A stretch of DNA of 23,357 nucleotides from DATDPY01 sp964395765 (GCA_964395765.1 CAYNCU010000040.1:1-23357); one strand, 5' to 3'. Positions 14,654 through 22,431 are shown, numbered from the stretch's first letter. Numbers and translations: made by a program. The notes: generated by a model not told the origin, from the letters alone.

Positions 14654-14670
14654 AATTTGATCGTCAAATT
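14654..14670. promoter_or_regulatory. Palindrome before the Crp/Fnr-type gene
   Basis: AATTTGATCGTCAAATT is a perfect 7-3-7 palindrome, 27 bases before the ATG at 14698. Its TTGA...TCAA halves resemble FNR/Crp-family half-sites (TTGAT-N4-ATCAA), with a shorter centre. Autoregulation by the encoded protein is the simplest idea. Confidence 0.5.
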
Positions 14671-14697
14671 GTTCATTGAGGCAGATTTCTTCCGATT

Positions 14698-15288
14698 ATG
14701 TTCAAGACCCTTTATAATCATTTTAAAGAAACAAACCCCGATCTTTCGGATGATGAATTTAGTATGATTATCAAATTCATTTCAGTAAAAGAAATTCCAA
14801 AAAAAACAATTTTATGGCATCAGGGAGCTCTCGTTAATGAAGGTGGCTATGTTTATAAAGGATGTTTCCGCTATTTTGTGTTAAATGCAAAAGGTGAAGA
14901 ACAAACCACCTATTTTGCTTTTGAAAATTATTGGATCGGGCATTATGGCAGTATCATTAATAATGAACCCTCTTCCCAAAGTGTTGAATCGCTGGAAGAT
15001 TCCGTTGTTATGGTTTTGACAAACAAGGACCATAGACTTTTATTAAATCAATGTGAAGGCTTTAGAAAGTTTGACGACATCAAGCGAACAAGGTCCTATG
15101 ATGCATCCGTAAAAAAGATCGTCGATTTGCATGAATCGGCCGAAATACGGTATTTGAATCTTGTAAATAAACACCCTGAAGTTATCCGGCGAATCCCCCT
15201 ATATCATATAGCCTCTTATTTGGGAATAACGCCGGAATCCTTAAGCCGGATACGAAAGAAAATGACAGGTCATCAAAGTTCAAATTGA
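14698..15288 (+). CDS. Crp/Fnr-family transcriptional regulator
   Basis: 196 residues. Residues about 28-115 form the cyclic-nucleotide-binding-like beta-roll (KEIPKKTILWHQG, VYKGCFRYFVLNAKGEEQTTYFAFE, then NEPSSQSVESLEDSVVMVL). A long helix follows, then a helix-turn-helix at about 165-190 with RIPLYHIASYLGITPESLSRIRKK, the usual Bacteroidota Crp/Fnr ending. There is no Fnr-type four-cysteine cluster, and I cannot see a conserved cAMP pocket arginine, so the signal is unknown. It lies between norZ and the methyltransferase on the same strand. The 13-bp direct repeats in front of the methyltransferase make that gene a likely target, and a palindrome before its own start suggests autoregulation. 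Confidence 0.85.
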   Translation: MFKTLYNHFKETNPDLSDDEFSMIIKFISVKEIPKKTILWHQGALVNEGGYVYKGCFRYFVLNAKGEEQTTYFAFENYWIGHYGSIINNEPSSQSVESLEDSVVMVLTNKDHRLLLNQCEGFRKFDDIKRTRSYDASVKKIVDLHESAEIRYLNLVNKHPEVIRRIPLYHIASYLGITPESLSRIRKKMTGHQSSN

Positions 15289-15327
15289 CCCGCCCTTACC
15301 ATAAATCAGTAAAAACCCGACCGTCCT

Positions 15328-15371
15328 TAACATTTATCAATTTTCCGGAATTGCTTTCTAACATTTATCAA
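15328..15371. promoter_or_regulatory. 13-bp direct repeats upstream of the methyltransferase
   Basis: TAACATTTATCAA occurs twice (15328-15340 and 15359-15371), 31 bases apart, about three helical turns, so two proteins would bind the same DNA face. Each copy is followed by a short palindrome: TTCCGGAA at 15343-15350 and AGGAATTCCT at 15371-15380. The location between regulator and methyltransferase suggests activator sites. Confidence 0.6.
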
Positions 15372-15400
15372 GGAATTCCTGATCCGTATTTCCTTGTTTT

Positions 15401-15412
15401 GATTCATGAATC
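15401..15412. promoter_or_regulatory. 12-bp palindrome over the first methyltransferase ATG
   Basis: GATTCATGAATC is a perfect palindrome containing the ATG at 15406. TTGTTTTG (15394-15401), one base off TAnnTTTG, lies just before it. If this is an operator at the transcription start, the true translation start is more likely the second ATG at 15436. Confidence 0.35.
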
Positions 15413-16494
15413 TGAAACCATTAAATTTTAAAACCATGAAAGAAAAAGTACAGGATCAGGTAACCTTGGAAAAGCATGTTACCCCGGCCGGCATTATGCA
15501 GGTAGGTATGGGCTTCTGGGCATCAAAGACTCTGCTTACGGCCATTAAACTTGATATTTTCACTCAACTCACATTGTGCCCGTTAACGGCTGAAGAAATA
15601 AGGCAGCGGGTAGGAATTCAGCAAAGAGGTTCGTTGGATTTTCTTGACGCCCTGGTAGCATTGGGCTTTTTAAAACGGGATGGTTTAAACGAGGAAGCCT
15701 TTTACAGTAATTCCGAAGAGGCTGAAATCTTTCTCGACAGGCGTAAACCCTCTTACATCGGTGGAATGCTTGAGATGGCTGATAGCCGCCTTTACAAATA
15801 CTGGGCTTCGCTGGAAGAAGCCTTAAAATCAGGTAAACCGCAGAATGAAATAAAAGAGACCGGCGCTTCCCTGTTCGAAGCTTTATATATGGATCCGCAG
15901 CGACTTAAGGAATTTGCTTATGCCATGCAGGGTGTGCAGATGGGAGCTTTCATAGCCCTCGCTAAAAAGTTTGATTTTTCCGGATTCAGAACACTATGCG
16001 ACCTGGGCGGTGCCACCGGAGCGCTATCCATTCAGGTAGCCCTTGAAAATCCTGACATGAAATGTATTTCAGCCGATTTACCGCCGGTACAGCCTATTGC
16101 AAAAGAGAATATTGCGGATTTTAAATTAACGGAGCGCATCACCGTGGCAAATATCGACTTCTTTAATGATGAACTTCCAAAATCGGACATATTTACCATG
16201 GGAAATGTTCTGCATGACTGGGATATTGAAAAAAAGAAAATTCTCATTCATAAAGCTTACCAGGCGCTTTCTGACGGAGGAGCGTTGATCGTCATTGAAA
16301 ATGTAATTGACAATGAAAGGAAATCCAATGTATTCGGATTGCTGATGTCGTTGAATATGCTGATTGAAACGGAAGGCGGTTTTGATTTCACTGCAGAAGA
16401 ATTTTCGGTATGGGCACGTGAAGCCGGGTTCAGGAGGTTTGAAACCCTGCAATTAGCCGGCCCGACTTCTGCTATTGTTGCTTATAAAGAATAA
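15406..16494 (+). CDS. SAM-dependent O-methyltransferase (ASMT/COMT type)
   Basis: 362 residues in the dimeric O-methyltransferase family. An N-terminal dimerisation winged helix (about 26-110: MQVGMGFWASKTLLTAIKLDIF and then TAEEIRQRVGI) is followed by a Rossmann methyltransferase domain with SAM motif CDLGGATG (198-205), acidic Asp224 in SADLP, and MGNVLHDW (265-272), where His270 is at the position of the catalytic base of plant COMT and acetylserotonin methyltransferase. Substrates of this family are hydroxylated aromatics or polyketides; the real one is unknown. The ATG at 15406 is the longest start, but the ATG at 15436 (MKEKVQDQ) fits better with homologues I recall and with the palindrome at 15401-15412. 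It probably belongs to the regulon of the preceding Crp-type regulator. Confidence 0.85.
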   Translation: MNLKPLNFKTMKEKVQDQVTLEKHVTPAGIMQVGMGFWASKTLLTAIKLDIFTQLTLCPLTAEEIRQRVGIQQRGSLDFLDALVALGFLKRDGLNEEAFYSNSEEAEIFLDRRKPSYIGGMLEMADSRLYKYWASLEEALKSGKPQNEIKETGASLFEALYMDPQRLKEFAYAMQGVQMGAFIALAKKFDFSGFRTLCDLGGATGALSIQVALENPDMKCISADLPPVQPIAKENIADFKLTERITVANIDFFNDELPKSDIFTMGNVLHDWDIEKKKILIHKAYQALSDGGALIVIENVIDNERKSNVFGLLMSLNMLIETEGGFDFTAEEFSVWAREAGFRRFETLQLAGPTSAIVAYKE

Positions 16495-16521
16495 ATTAAA
16501 AAATATCCGATCAAAACAATT

Positions 16522-16570
16522 ATGCCCGTCCTAACTCTTGCTGCAAGGAGTAAAAAACGGGCATTTTATT
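16522..16570. terminator. Bidirectional terminator between convergent genes
   Basis: Arms ATGCCCGT (16522-16529) and ACGGGCAT (16557-16564) enclose a second small stem (AACTCTTG with CAAGGAGT). TTTTATT follows on the plus strand, and AATTGTTTTG follows on the minus strand. It sits between the ends of the methyltransferase (16494) and the permease (16566), so it can end both transcripts. Confidence 0.75.
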
Positions 16571-19172
16571 CATTTCTAAGCGCCCGGGTCGGGTTAGCCG
16601 TTGCCGCGCGGACGGATAAATAACTAACCGTTATCAAGGCGAAGGCGAGCACTGATAAACCGGCCAGGATAAATCGTGAAGGCCCGATGGCGATCTGGCT
16701 CGTGAAGTTATGCAGCCAACGTTCAATCAGGAAATAAGTAAGCGGAACGGCGGCAATAAAAGCTGCCACGATGAGCCAGATAAATTCTTTTGATATGAGC
16801 AAAATCACATGACTGACCGTTGCTCCAAGCACTTTCCGGATACCGATCTCCTTCACCCGGCGCTCCACGGAAAAGGAAGTGAGCCCCAACAGGCCCAGGC
16901 ATCCGACCAAAATGGCGAGGACGCTGAAAACCGATGATACCTTTCCCAATTGGGTGTCGGCTTTATATAGACGGTCATAATCTTCATCCAGGAAACTGTA
17001 GCGGTAGGGGATTCCCGGGGCCAGTTTTTTCCAATCATTTCCGATGGCACCCACGACTCCCGGGATGTCATCGGAATTGATTTTAATGGAAAACTTTCCC
17101 GGATACTTCGCAATTTCAAGCAGCAAGGGAGCCACGGAAAAATGAAGCGATTGATAATGAAAATTCCTGGTTACCCCAATGATAGTCCCTTTCCTGCCTT
17201 GTTGGTTAACCTGCTTACCGAGAGCATCTTCCGGTGTCCACTTGAATTCTTTAACAGCCGCCTCGTTGATGATAAATGCCGCCGAATCGTCTGCCTTGTT
17301 CTTAGGGGAAAAATTCCTGCCGGCCAGCAACTGAATATTGTAGGAAGGAATAAAATCATAATCGACCGCATTCGTATTAATATTGGTTGGTGACATTTTA
17401 CCATCTTCCATTTCAATCATGGTGTAGAGATTATTAACGGATTCCCCCGGAACGGTGGAGGATGCTGATATGGAGGTTACCCCTTTAATATGCAGGATCT
17501 CATCTTTAATGGATTCCAGGTGTTCCTGCACATTGTCATCGTAATAGAAGGGGAGGATCATGGTCTCCTGTTTATTAAAACCCAGATCCTGGTTCCTGAT
17601 GAGAAAAAGTTGATCGTAAATCAGCCAGGTTCCGGCCACAAGCATGATCGATATGATAAATTGAGAAGTGACAAGAACCTTCCTGAACTGCGTATGGCCG
17701 AAAAATTCACGGATCCGCGGCCGGAAGATATGCATGGGCCGGAAGCCGGAGATCATAAAGGCCGGGTAGAAGCCGGAAAGAAAGCCAAGGAGAAAAGTCA
17801 GAACGAGTAATCCTCCGGAAACCCAATAGAAACTGGGGAATATATTAAAATGAAGATGGCCGTCGATCAGGTTATTGAAAGCAGGTAAAAATAACCATGC
17901 CATGACAAAGCCGAAAAGCGTGGCCATGAAACTGACCAGCATGGATTCACCCATAAATTGGGCTACCAGGGTTTGCCGGCGGGCGCCCATTACTTTTTTC
18001 AGACCCACTTCCTTCATCCGCCGGGTGGCTCTTGCCGTAGCCATGTTAATATAATTGAAACAGGCAATCAGCAGAATAAATCCGGCTATGATCGAAAGGA
18101 TATAAATATTATGAAGGCTACCTCTTTTGCCGTCTTCCCAGGAACGGGGTGTGGCAAGGTATATACTCGTTAAGGGTTGTAGAGGAAGGTCTTCATAATA
18201 CATTCCTCCTTTTTCAACATTCTTATCTATAAAATCATGCATTTTGGAACGCAGGCTTTCAACCCTTCCTTTCCCTTTGGTCAGTAATAAGTAGGTGTGG
18301 AATCCGTTCCAGAACCAGGCCCTGGTGACCGCATCTTTATTTCTTGAACTCAAGGTACTGAAGGATACCAATATATTTACCTGGAAATGGGTATTCTCGG
18401 GAATATCTTTCATGATTCCCGTCACTTTCATCTCATCGCCACCTAAATTCATCATTTCACCGATAGGATTTTTATCGCCGAAATATTTTTTTGCCATTGA
18501 GGATGTAATAACAGCCGAATTCGGTTCGGCCAGTGCAGTTTTCGGATTCCCTTCCTGTAATGGCCATGTAAATATTTCGAATACTGTCGAGTCGGCCAGA
18601 TAACAATCATTCTCATAAAAGGATTTTTCGCCGTATTTTACGATTCCATTATATCCATAAAACCGCACATAGGATTCAACCTCCGGATATTCACTTTTTA
18701 ACGCCGGGCCCATGGGGGGGGAGCTGGTCGATTGTAATAATAATTCGTTCTCCGTCCGCAGGTTTTCAACGATGCGGTAAATACGATCCGCATTTTTGTT
18801 ATAACGGTCGTAGCTAAGTTCATGGTAAACATACAGCGTGATCAGGATGAAGGCAGCCAATCCTATGGAAAGGCCGATAATATTGATCAGGGAAAAAACA
18901 AGATTCTTTCTTAGATTCCTGATGGCGGAAATTAAGTTATGACGGAACATTATTGGTGGGTAATTATAATTTACAGATTTCAATGATTTTATGAATTCCG
19001 GCCGGAAGTATCTCAAAACGTGCCAATAGAATTTTCGTTTTGCGATTCCGGGCGAAAGACTGTATTGTTCAATAAATATTTCGGTGAGATCCCCCTCGAT
19101 CTCATCCAGGTAATCTTCCCTGCAAAACCAGCGCAGGAAACGCAAGGCTCTGGCCGGCGGGTTTTTTTCCAT
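16566..19172 (-). CDS. ABC transporter permease, FtsX/MacB type with prefix domain
   Basis: 868 residues. A cytosolic prefix domain (about 1-75, PPARALRFLRWFCREDYLDEIEGDLTEIF) precedes two tandem FtsX/MacB modules. TM1 is near 91-116 (FSLINIIGLSIGLAAFILITLYVYH), a periplasmic MacB-PCD-like domain follows, then three helices with the cytosolic loop ATRRMKEVGLKKVMGARR. The second module ends with SFSVERRVKEIGIRKVLGATVSH and three last helices. The KEVGLRKVLGA-type loops contact the ATPase, which is not encoded here. This architecture is widespread in Bacteroidota and Acidobacteriota, usually behind a PadR gene; transport or mechanotransmission substrates are unknown. The start ATG shares one base with the PadR stop, so translation is coupled. 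Confidence 0.9.
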   Translation of the reverse strand: MEKNPPARALRFLRWFCREDYLDEIEGDLTEIFIEQYSLSPGIAKRKFYWHVLRYFRPEFIKSLKSVNYNYPPIMFRHNLISAIRNLRKNLVFSLINIIGLSIGLAAFILITLYVYHELSYDRYNKNADRIYRIVENLRTENELLLQSTSSPPMGPALKSEYPEVESYVRFYGYNGIVKYGEKSFYENDCYLADSTVFEIFTWPLQEGNPKTALAEPNSAVITSSMAKKYFGDKNPIGEMMNLGGDEMKVTGIMKDIPENTHFQVNILVSFSTLSSRNKDAVTRAWFWNGFHTYLLLTKGKGRVESLRSKMHDFIDKNVEKGGMYYEDLPLQPLTSIYLATPRSWEDGKRGSLHNIYILSIIAGFILLIACFNYINMATARATRRMKEVGLKKVMGARRQTLVAQFMGESMLVSFMATLFGFVMAWLFLPAFNNLIDGHLHFNIFPSFYWVSGGLLVLTFLLGFLSGFYPAFMISGFRPMHIFRPRIREFFGHTQFRKVLVTSQFIISIMLVAGTWLIYDQLFLIRNQDLGFNKQETMILPFYYDDNVQEHLESIKDEILHIKGVTSISASSTVPGESVNNLYTMIEMEDGKMSPTNINTNAVDYDFIPSYNIQLLAGRNFSPKNKADDSAAFIINEAAVKEFKWTPEDALGKQVNQQGRKGTIIGVTRNFHYQSLHFSVAPLLLEIAKYPGKFSIKINSDDIPGVVGAIGNDWKKLAPGIPYRYSFLDEDYDRLYKADTQLGKVSSVFSVLAILVGCLGLLGLTSFSVERRVKEIGIRKVLGATVSHVILLISKEFIWLIVAAFIAAVPLTYFLIERWLHNFTSQIAIGPSRFILAGLSVLAFALITVSYLSVRAATANPTRALRNE

Positions 19173-19498
19173 TAACCGAAGGAGATTTTCGGAATCTGAC
19201 GATATAGATGCGTGCGCAGGGTATATTGGGTATCCAGTACTTTCTTACCGAAGGCAGTAACGGCATAATACTTTTTTCTTCTGCCACCGCGGTTTTCCGT
19301 TATGCCTCCAAAGCGGGATTTCACATATCCTTTTTCTTCCATCCGTTTCAGGGCAATGTGTACGGCGCTGATATTCACCTTCCGCCCTAAGTGTTCCTCA
19401 AGGCTTTTCATAATAATGACCCCATAGGCTTCATCATGAAAACCGGCTACTACCAGAAGGACAAGCTCTTCGAATTCTCCGAGAAAATTTTCTTTCAT
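19172..19498 (-). CDS. PadR-family transcriptional regulator
   Basis: 108 residues with the PadR winged helix: GEFEELVLLVVAGFHDEAYGVIIMKSLEEHLGRKVNISAVHIALKRMEEKGYVKSR, then the wing GGRRKKYYAVTAFGKKVL. It is the short single-domain subtype with little C-terminal dimerisation sequence, typical of PadR genes paired with prefix-domain permeases. Its stop codon overlaps the permease start by one base (TAATG on the minus strand), so the two form an operon. It presumably represses its own operon until an inducer, perhaps a cell-envelope-active compound, is met; that trigger is inference. A TTTG-N20-TATATTCA promoter is visible upstream on the minus strand (about 19522-19553). Confidence 0.9.
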   Translation of the reverse strand: MKENFLGEFEELVLLVVAGFHDEAYGVIIMKSLEEHLGRKVNISAVHIALKRMEEKGYVKSRFGGITENRGGRRKKYYAVTAFGKKVLDTQYTLRTHLYRQIPKISFG

Positions 19499-19521
19499 AG
19501 GCGACCTATTTACTTAGCGAG

Positions 19522-19551
19522 TTTGAATATAATCGATTTGTTTTATATTTG
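19522..19551 (+). promoter_or_regulatory. Plus-strand promoter-like element without a gene
   Basis: TTTG (19522-19525), 18 bases, then TATATTTG (19544-19551) fits the Bacteroidota promoter well on the plus strand, overlapping the minus-strand padR promoter. The gene-free stretch 19499-19834 downstream has no plus-strand reading frame longer than about 17 codons. An 8-bp inverted repeat ATTTACTT/AAGTAAAT (19508-19515, 19554-19561) brackets the promoters and may be the PadR operator. Nothing else is evident up to 19834. Confidence 0.4.
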
Positions 19552-19834
19552 CAAAGTAAATGATAAATAGATGAGCTGGCTATTATTCCCCTAAGGAATC
19601 TTTATATTAAAATGAGGCAAATAATTTAGAAGTTTTGCCGGTATGTACTTTCCAATTCCGGTTCCGTTCGCTAACCATAATTTTCGGGATAGATAAGCCG
19701 GAATTTTATATATACCAGAATTACCAATAAGATAATCTATCATTCATATTCTCATGCATTTTATTCCGGACTTATTAAATAGGGCTATTTAAACTGCCGA
19801 TTTTGTGGCCGGAAGTTTTCAATTCCTGAAAAAA

Positions 19835-20566
19835 TCAGGACTTTTTCATGATAAAAATGAATATTGAAAATAAAATAATGAGTGAAATATAAGTCAGGAA
19901 TTTGGCCAGCATGTATTTTTTCTCTATTTCAATACCATATTCGGGAAAATAATCCCGGATTTTTACAACATTTAAATAATTCCGGAAACCGAAAATTGTT
20001 AACAGCCGGGCTAAAATTATTAAGCCGAATCCCGCATAAAAATTAATGGCTATGATCACCGAAAGGCCCAGCAATCCAATGGAGTTTATTGCAGAAGAAT
20101 AGGACATTACTTCCAGGTGATCCTTCAAGGTTAAATTATATTTTCTGCAATTCTTTTCTGCTATGGAGGAAGAGATGATCACCGTTAGAATAATTAACGG
20201 GACAAAATACTTTGCGAATAAAGCCCCCCCGAAATTCGAGATATTGATTTCAAACTGCACGGGCAGTCGCCTCTCATGGGGAAAAAGCAAATCATTAATT
20301 TCATGAGCAAATTTCAACCATTTTTTATGCCAGTCAATAATAAAACTGTTGATGACAATCCAAACCGAAAGAATAGAAATTAACAGGCGATATGGGCTTA
20401 AATAAACTTTTGTCCCCAGCTTGTTTCCGTTGACAACAGTTTTTGGATCCCGGTAAAGATCGATGATAGTCTTAAAAAAACCATGTTCATACCCGATCGC
20501 TTCCAGGATTAAATTGGAAAAAGGGTGATCCTTTATTTTCCTTCCAAATTCTTTTTTATCGGTCAT
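19835..20566 (-). CDS. Multi-pass membrane protein of unknown function
   Basis: 243 residues with a hydrophilic start (MTDKKEFGRKIKDHPF) and about five hydrophobic segments: near residues 58-78 (PYRLLISILSVWIVINSFII), 115-133, 155-175, 175-192 and 220-240. The opening GFFKTIIDLYRDPKTVVNGNKLGTKVYLSPYRLL recalls DUF3667-like membrane proteins, where a short amphipathic region with an invariant Pro precedes the first helix, but the N-terminal zinc ribbon of that family is absent, so I do not assign it. It is transcribed alone, divergent from the response regulator at 20798. No enzyme or transporter motif is visible. Confidence 0.65.
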   Translation of the reverse strand: MTDKKEFGRKIKDHPFSNLILEAIGYEHGFFKTIIDLYRDPKTVVNGNKLGTKVYLSPYRLLISILSVWIVINSFIIDWHKKWLKFAHEINDLLFPHERRLPVQFEINISNFGGALFAKYFVPLIILTVIISSSIAEKNCRKYNLTLKDHLEVMSYSSAINSIGLLGLSVIIAINFYAGFGLIILARLLTIFGFRNYLNVVKIRDYFPEYGIEIEKKYMLAKFLTYISLIILFSIFIFIMKKS

Positions 20567-20765
20567 TATCCGATCCTGTAATTCAGTTTAATAAAGGGGA
20601 AGCATTAAAATTATCAGATTTAAGATTTCCATTTTCAAAATCGTTTAAAAAATTACGAAGTTGATTTATTAATCAATCTTTACCGCCTTTAGCCCTATAG
20701 TCAAATTCAATTGAAATTACCTTTTTTAGGGTATGCCGATTTTAAAGAATTATGTTTTATATTTA

Positions 20766-20788
20766 CTATTTAGAATAATTCTAAATAG
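20766..20788. promoter_or_regulatory. Perfect 11-1-11 palindrome before the response regulator
   Basis: Arms CTATTTAGAAT (20766-20776) and ATTCTAAATAG (20778-20788) surround a single A. The inner 7-1-7 core TTAGAAT-A-ATTCTAA has the geometry of Fur-family boxes (PerR: TTATAATnATTATAA). It ends nine bases before the ATG at 20798. TATATTTA (20758-20765), one base off TAnnTTTG, abuts it, so the palindrome covers the likely transcription start, as a repressor site would. As RNA it would form a stable stem at the 5' end. Confidence 0.75.
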
Positions 20789-20797
20789 CCATTTCTA

Positions 20798-21460
20798 ATG
20801 GAAAATATAAAGGTTTTGATCGCTGATGCGCATTTTTTGACACGTGAGGGCCTGAAATTCCTGATTTCCAATCAACATGATTATTTGATAACTGGAGAGG
20901 CAAAAGACAATAAGGCTTTAAATGAATCTCTTAACGTTGCGCTTCCCGATATTCTGATCATGGATTATAATGCCGGGAATTGTTTTTCAATCCATGACCT
21001 GATCGGGATCCGTGAAAAGTATCCCGCGATCGGGATTTTAGTCATTTCCAATAATATAAATAAAAAGGATATTCTGGCGACACTTGAAAGCGGGGTATGC
21101 GGATACCTGTTAAAGGAATGCGATGAAGAGGAGATTGTCAATGCACTTCGTTCGGTTTATAAAAGAGAAAAATTTTTGTGCGGAAAGGTCCTTGATATAA
21201 TCCTGGATAAGCCCGGGGCCAACTGCACTTTTGAGCAAAGCTGTGACTCCTGTGACCCGGTAAAGCTCAGTAACCGCGAACTTGAAGTAGTTAAACTGAT
21301 CGCCAAGGGTTTCACAACGAAGGATATTGCCGGCAGGCTGTTTCTGAGTAATCACACTGTCGCTACACACCGAAAGAATATTTTTAAAAAAATCGGGATC
21401 AATAATTCAATGGAACTGGTCCGATATGCTATGCGTATCGGGATTGTCAGCCTGACATAA
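20798..21460 (+). CDS. NarL/FixJ-type response regulator with four linker-region cysteines
   Basis: 220 residues: receiver domain (1-122) with phospho-acceptor Asp56 (LIMDYN), Ser84 and Lys106 (YLLKE), then a linker and a LuxR-type helix-turn-helix (156-218; LSNRELEVVKLIAKGFTTKDIAGRLFLS). One residue of the usual acidic pair is changed: ADAH has Asp10 but Ala11. Cysteines at 128, 143, 149 and 152 flank or fill the linker and could bind metal, an Fe-S cluster or form disulphides; that is inference. No histidine kinase is in the window, so it is an orphan here. The following genes encode an outer-membrane barrel and a periplasmic cytochrome, which it may control. The start ATG is nine bases after a perfect palindrome. 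Confidence 0.88.
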   Translation: MENIKVLIADAHFLTREGLKFLISNQHDYLITGEAKDNKALNESLNVALPDILIMDYNAGNCFSIHDLIGIREKYPAIGILVISNNINKKDILATLESGVCGYLLKECDEEEIVNALRSVYKREKFLCGKVLDIILDKPGANCTFEQSCDSCDPVKLSNRELEVVKLIAKGFTTKDIAGRLFLSNHTVATHRKNIFKKIGINNSMELVRYAMRIGIVSLT

Positions 21461-21555
21461 ACTCCTTCCTCATATCGCCTACCCGAATCGCGGTAGTCAT
21501 TTTCACCCTTTTCATGTATGAATTTACCCTAAGCCGGCGATTGATCGTTTTTTCC

Positions 21556-21571
21556 ATTCCATGGAATTTTG
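21556..21571 (+). promoter_or_regulatory. Promoter and palindrome before the barrel gene
   Basis: ATTCCATGGAAT (21556-21567) is a perfect 12-bp palindrome overlapping GAATTTTG (21564-21571), one base off TAnnTTTG. A TTG lies at 21541-21543, 20 bases upstream. The predicted transcript start fits translation from the ATG at 21592 rather than from 21514. Confidence 0.4.
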
Positions 21572-21591
21572 CATTCATAACTATTGAAAAA

Positions 21592-22431
21592 ATGAATGCA
21601 CATAGATCAATTCTCATGGCCCTGCCATTTTTATTTCTTGGAACCGTTTCTCTGATCGCACAGGACCGTCAGTTGGCAAGAACCTACCAGTCGAATTCGT
21701 TACCGAAAGGCGCGCGGGATCTTGAAGGCTGGCTGACTTACCGGACGGGCAGGAATTATTTTTTCAACGAGCTGGATGGCCGGCTGGAGTTTGAGACGGG
21801 GCTGACCGACAGGCTTCAGACATCTGTTTACCTGAATGTTTCGCAGGCCTCTTTTGGCGCCAGCCTGGACACGCTGGGTGGAATTCCCAATCCTTCCGTT
21901 CCGGGATTATTTTCCGAAATTAATTTTTCAGTTTCCAATGAGTGGAAATTGAATCTTTTAAACGCTTCTGTTGATCCGGTTGGGCTGGCACTCTATGCCG
22001 AGTTTCTTGTCGGTCCGGCACAATATGAAATTGAAAATAAAATAATCATGGATAAGCGATGGGAATCCGATCTCTTATCGGTTAACCTCGTCAATGAATA
22101 TGAAGCGGAAAAAGATTTATTTGAAAGTAAAAAAATCAGGGAATTATCGGATGAGGTGGAGCTGGACCTGGCCTATATGCACCTGCTGAAACCCGATTTC
22201 GGAGTCGGGATGGAATGGGTTAACAACAATGAGATTAAAGAAAACAACTGGAATTTTTCAGCCCTATCAGGCGGCCCTACCTTGTACTATTCCGGGAAAG
22301 ACAATTTTTTTATTTTAAATCTTCTCCCACAATGGGCCAACCTGCATAAGACGGAAGACGTGCCTACTTCCCGGGTATTGAACGATCATGAAAAAATTGA
22401 ATTCCGGTTATTATGGGGCTTCAGCCTTTAA
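21592..22431 (+). CDS. Outer-membrane beta-barrel protein, family not recognised
   Basis: The frame is open from an ATG at 21514, but the ATG at 21592 is chosen because it begins a clean signal peptide (MNAHRSILMALPFLFLGTVSLIAQ, cleavage after the Ala or Gln) and suits the promoter at 21541-21571. The mature part, about 255 residues, is built of alternating strands: DLEGWLTYRTGRNYFFNELDG, RLEFETGLTDRLQTSVYLNVS, EINFSVSNEWKLNLL and so on, finishing with EFRLLWGFSL. The pattern and aromatic girdles indicate an outer-membrane barrel like small transporter or porin-like proteins of the phylum. Its last 19 bases overlap the start of the cytochrome gene, so the two are co-translated. The function may be linked to electron transfer, by context only. 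Confidence 0.75.
   Translation: MNAHRSILMALPFLFLGTVSLIAQDRQLARTYQSNSLPKGARDLEGWLTYRTGRNYFFNELDGRLEFETGLTDRLQTSVYLNVSQASFGASLDTLGGIPNPSVPGLFSEINFSVSNEWKLNLLNASVDPVGLALYAEFLVGPAQYEIENKIIMDKRWESDLLSVNLVNEYEAEKDLFESKKIRELSDEVELDLAYMHLLKPDFGVGMEWVNNNEIKENNWNFSALSGGPTLYYSGKDNFFILNLLPQWANLHKTEDVPTSRVLNDHEKIEFRLLWGFSL

Noticed and set aside
17490..17810. Plus-strand open frames inside the permease gene
   Set aside because: Shadows of a well-supported minus-strand FtsX-type permease; no independent evidence.
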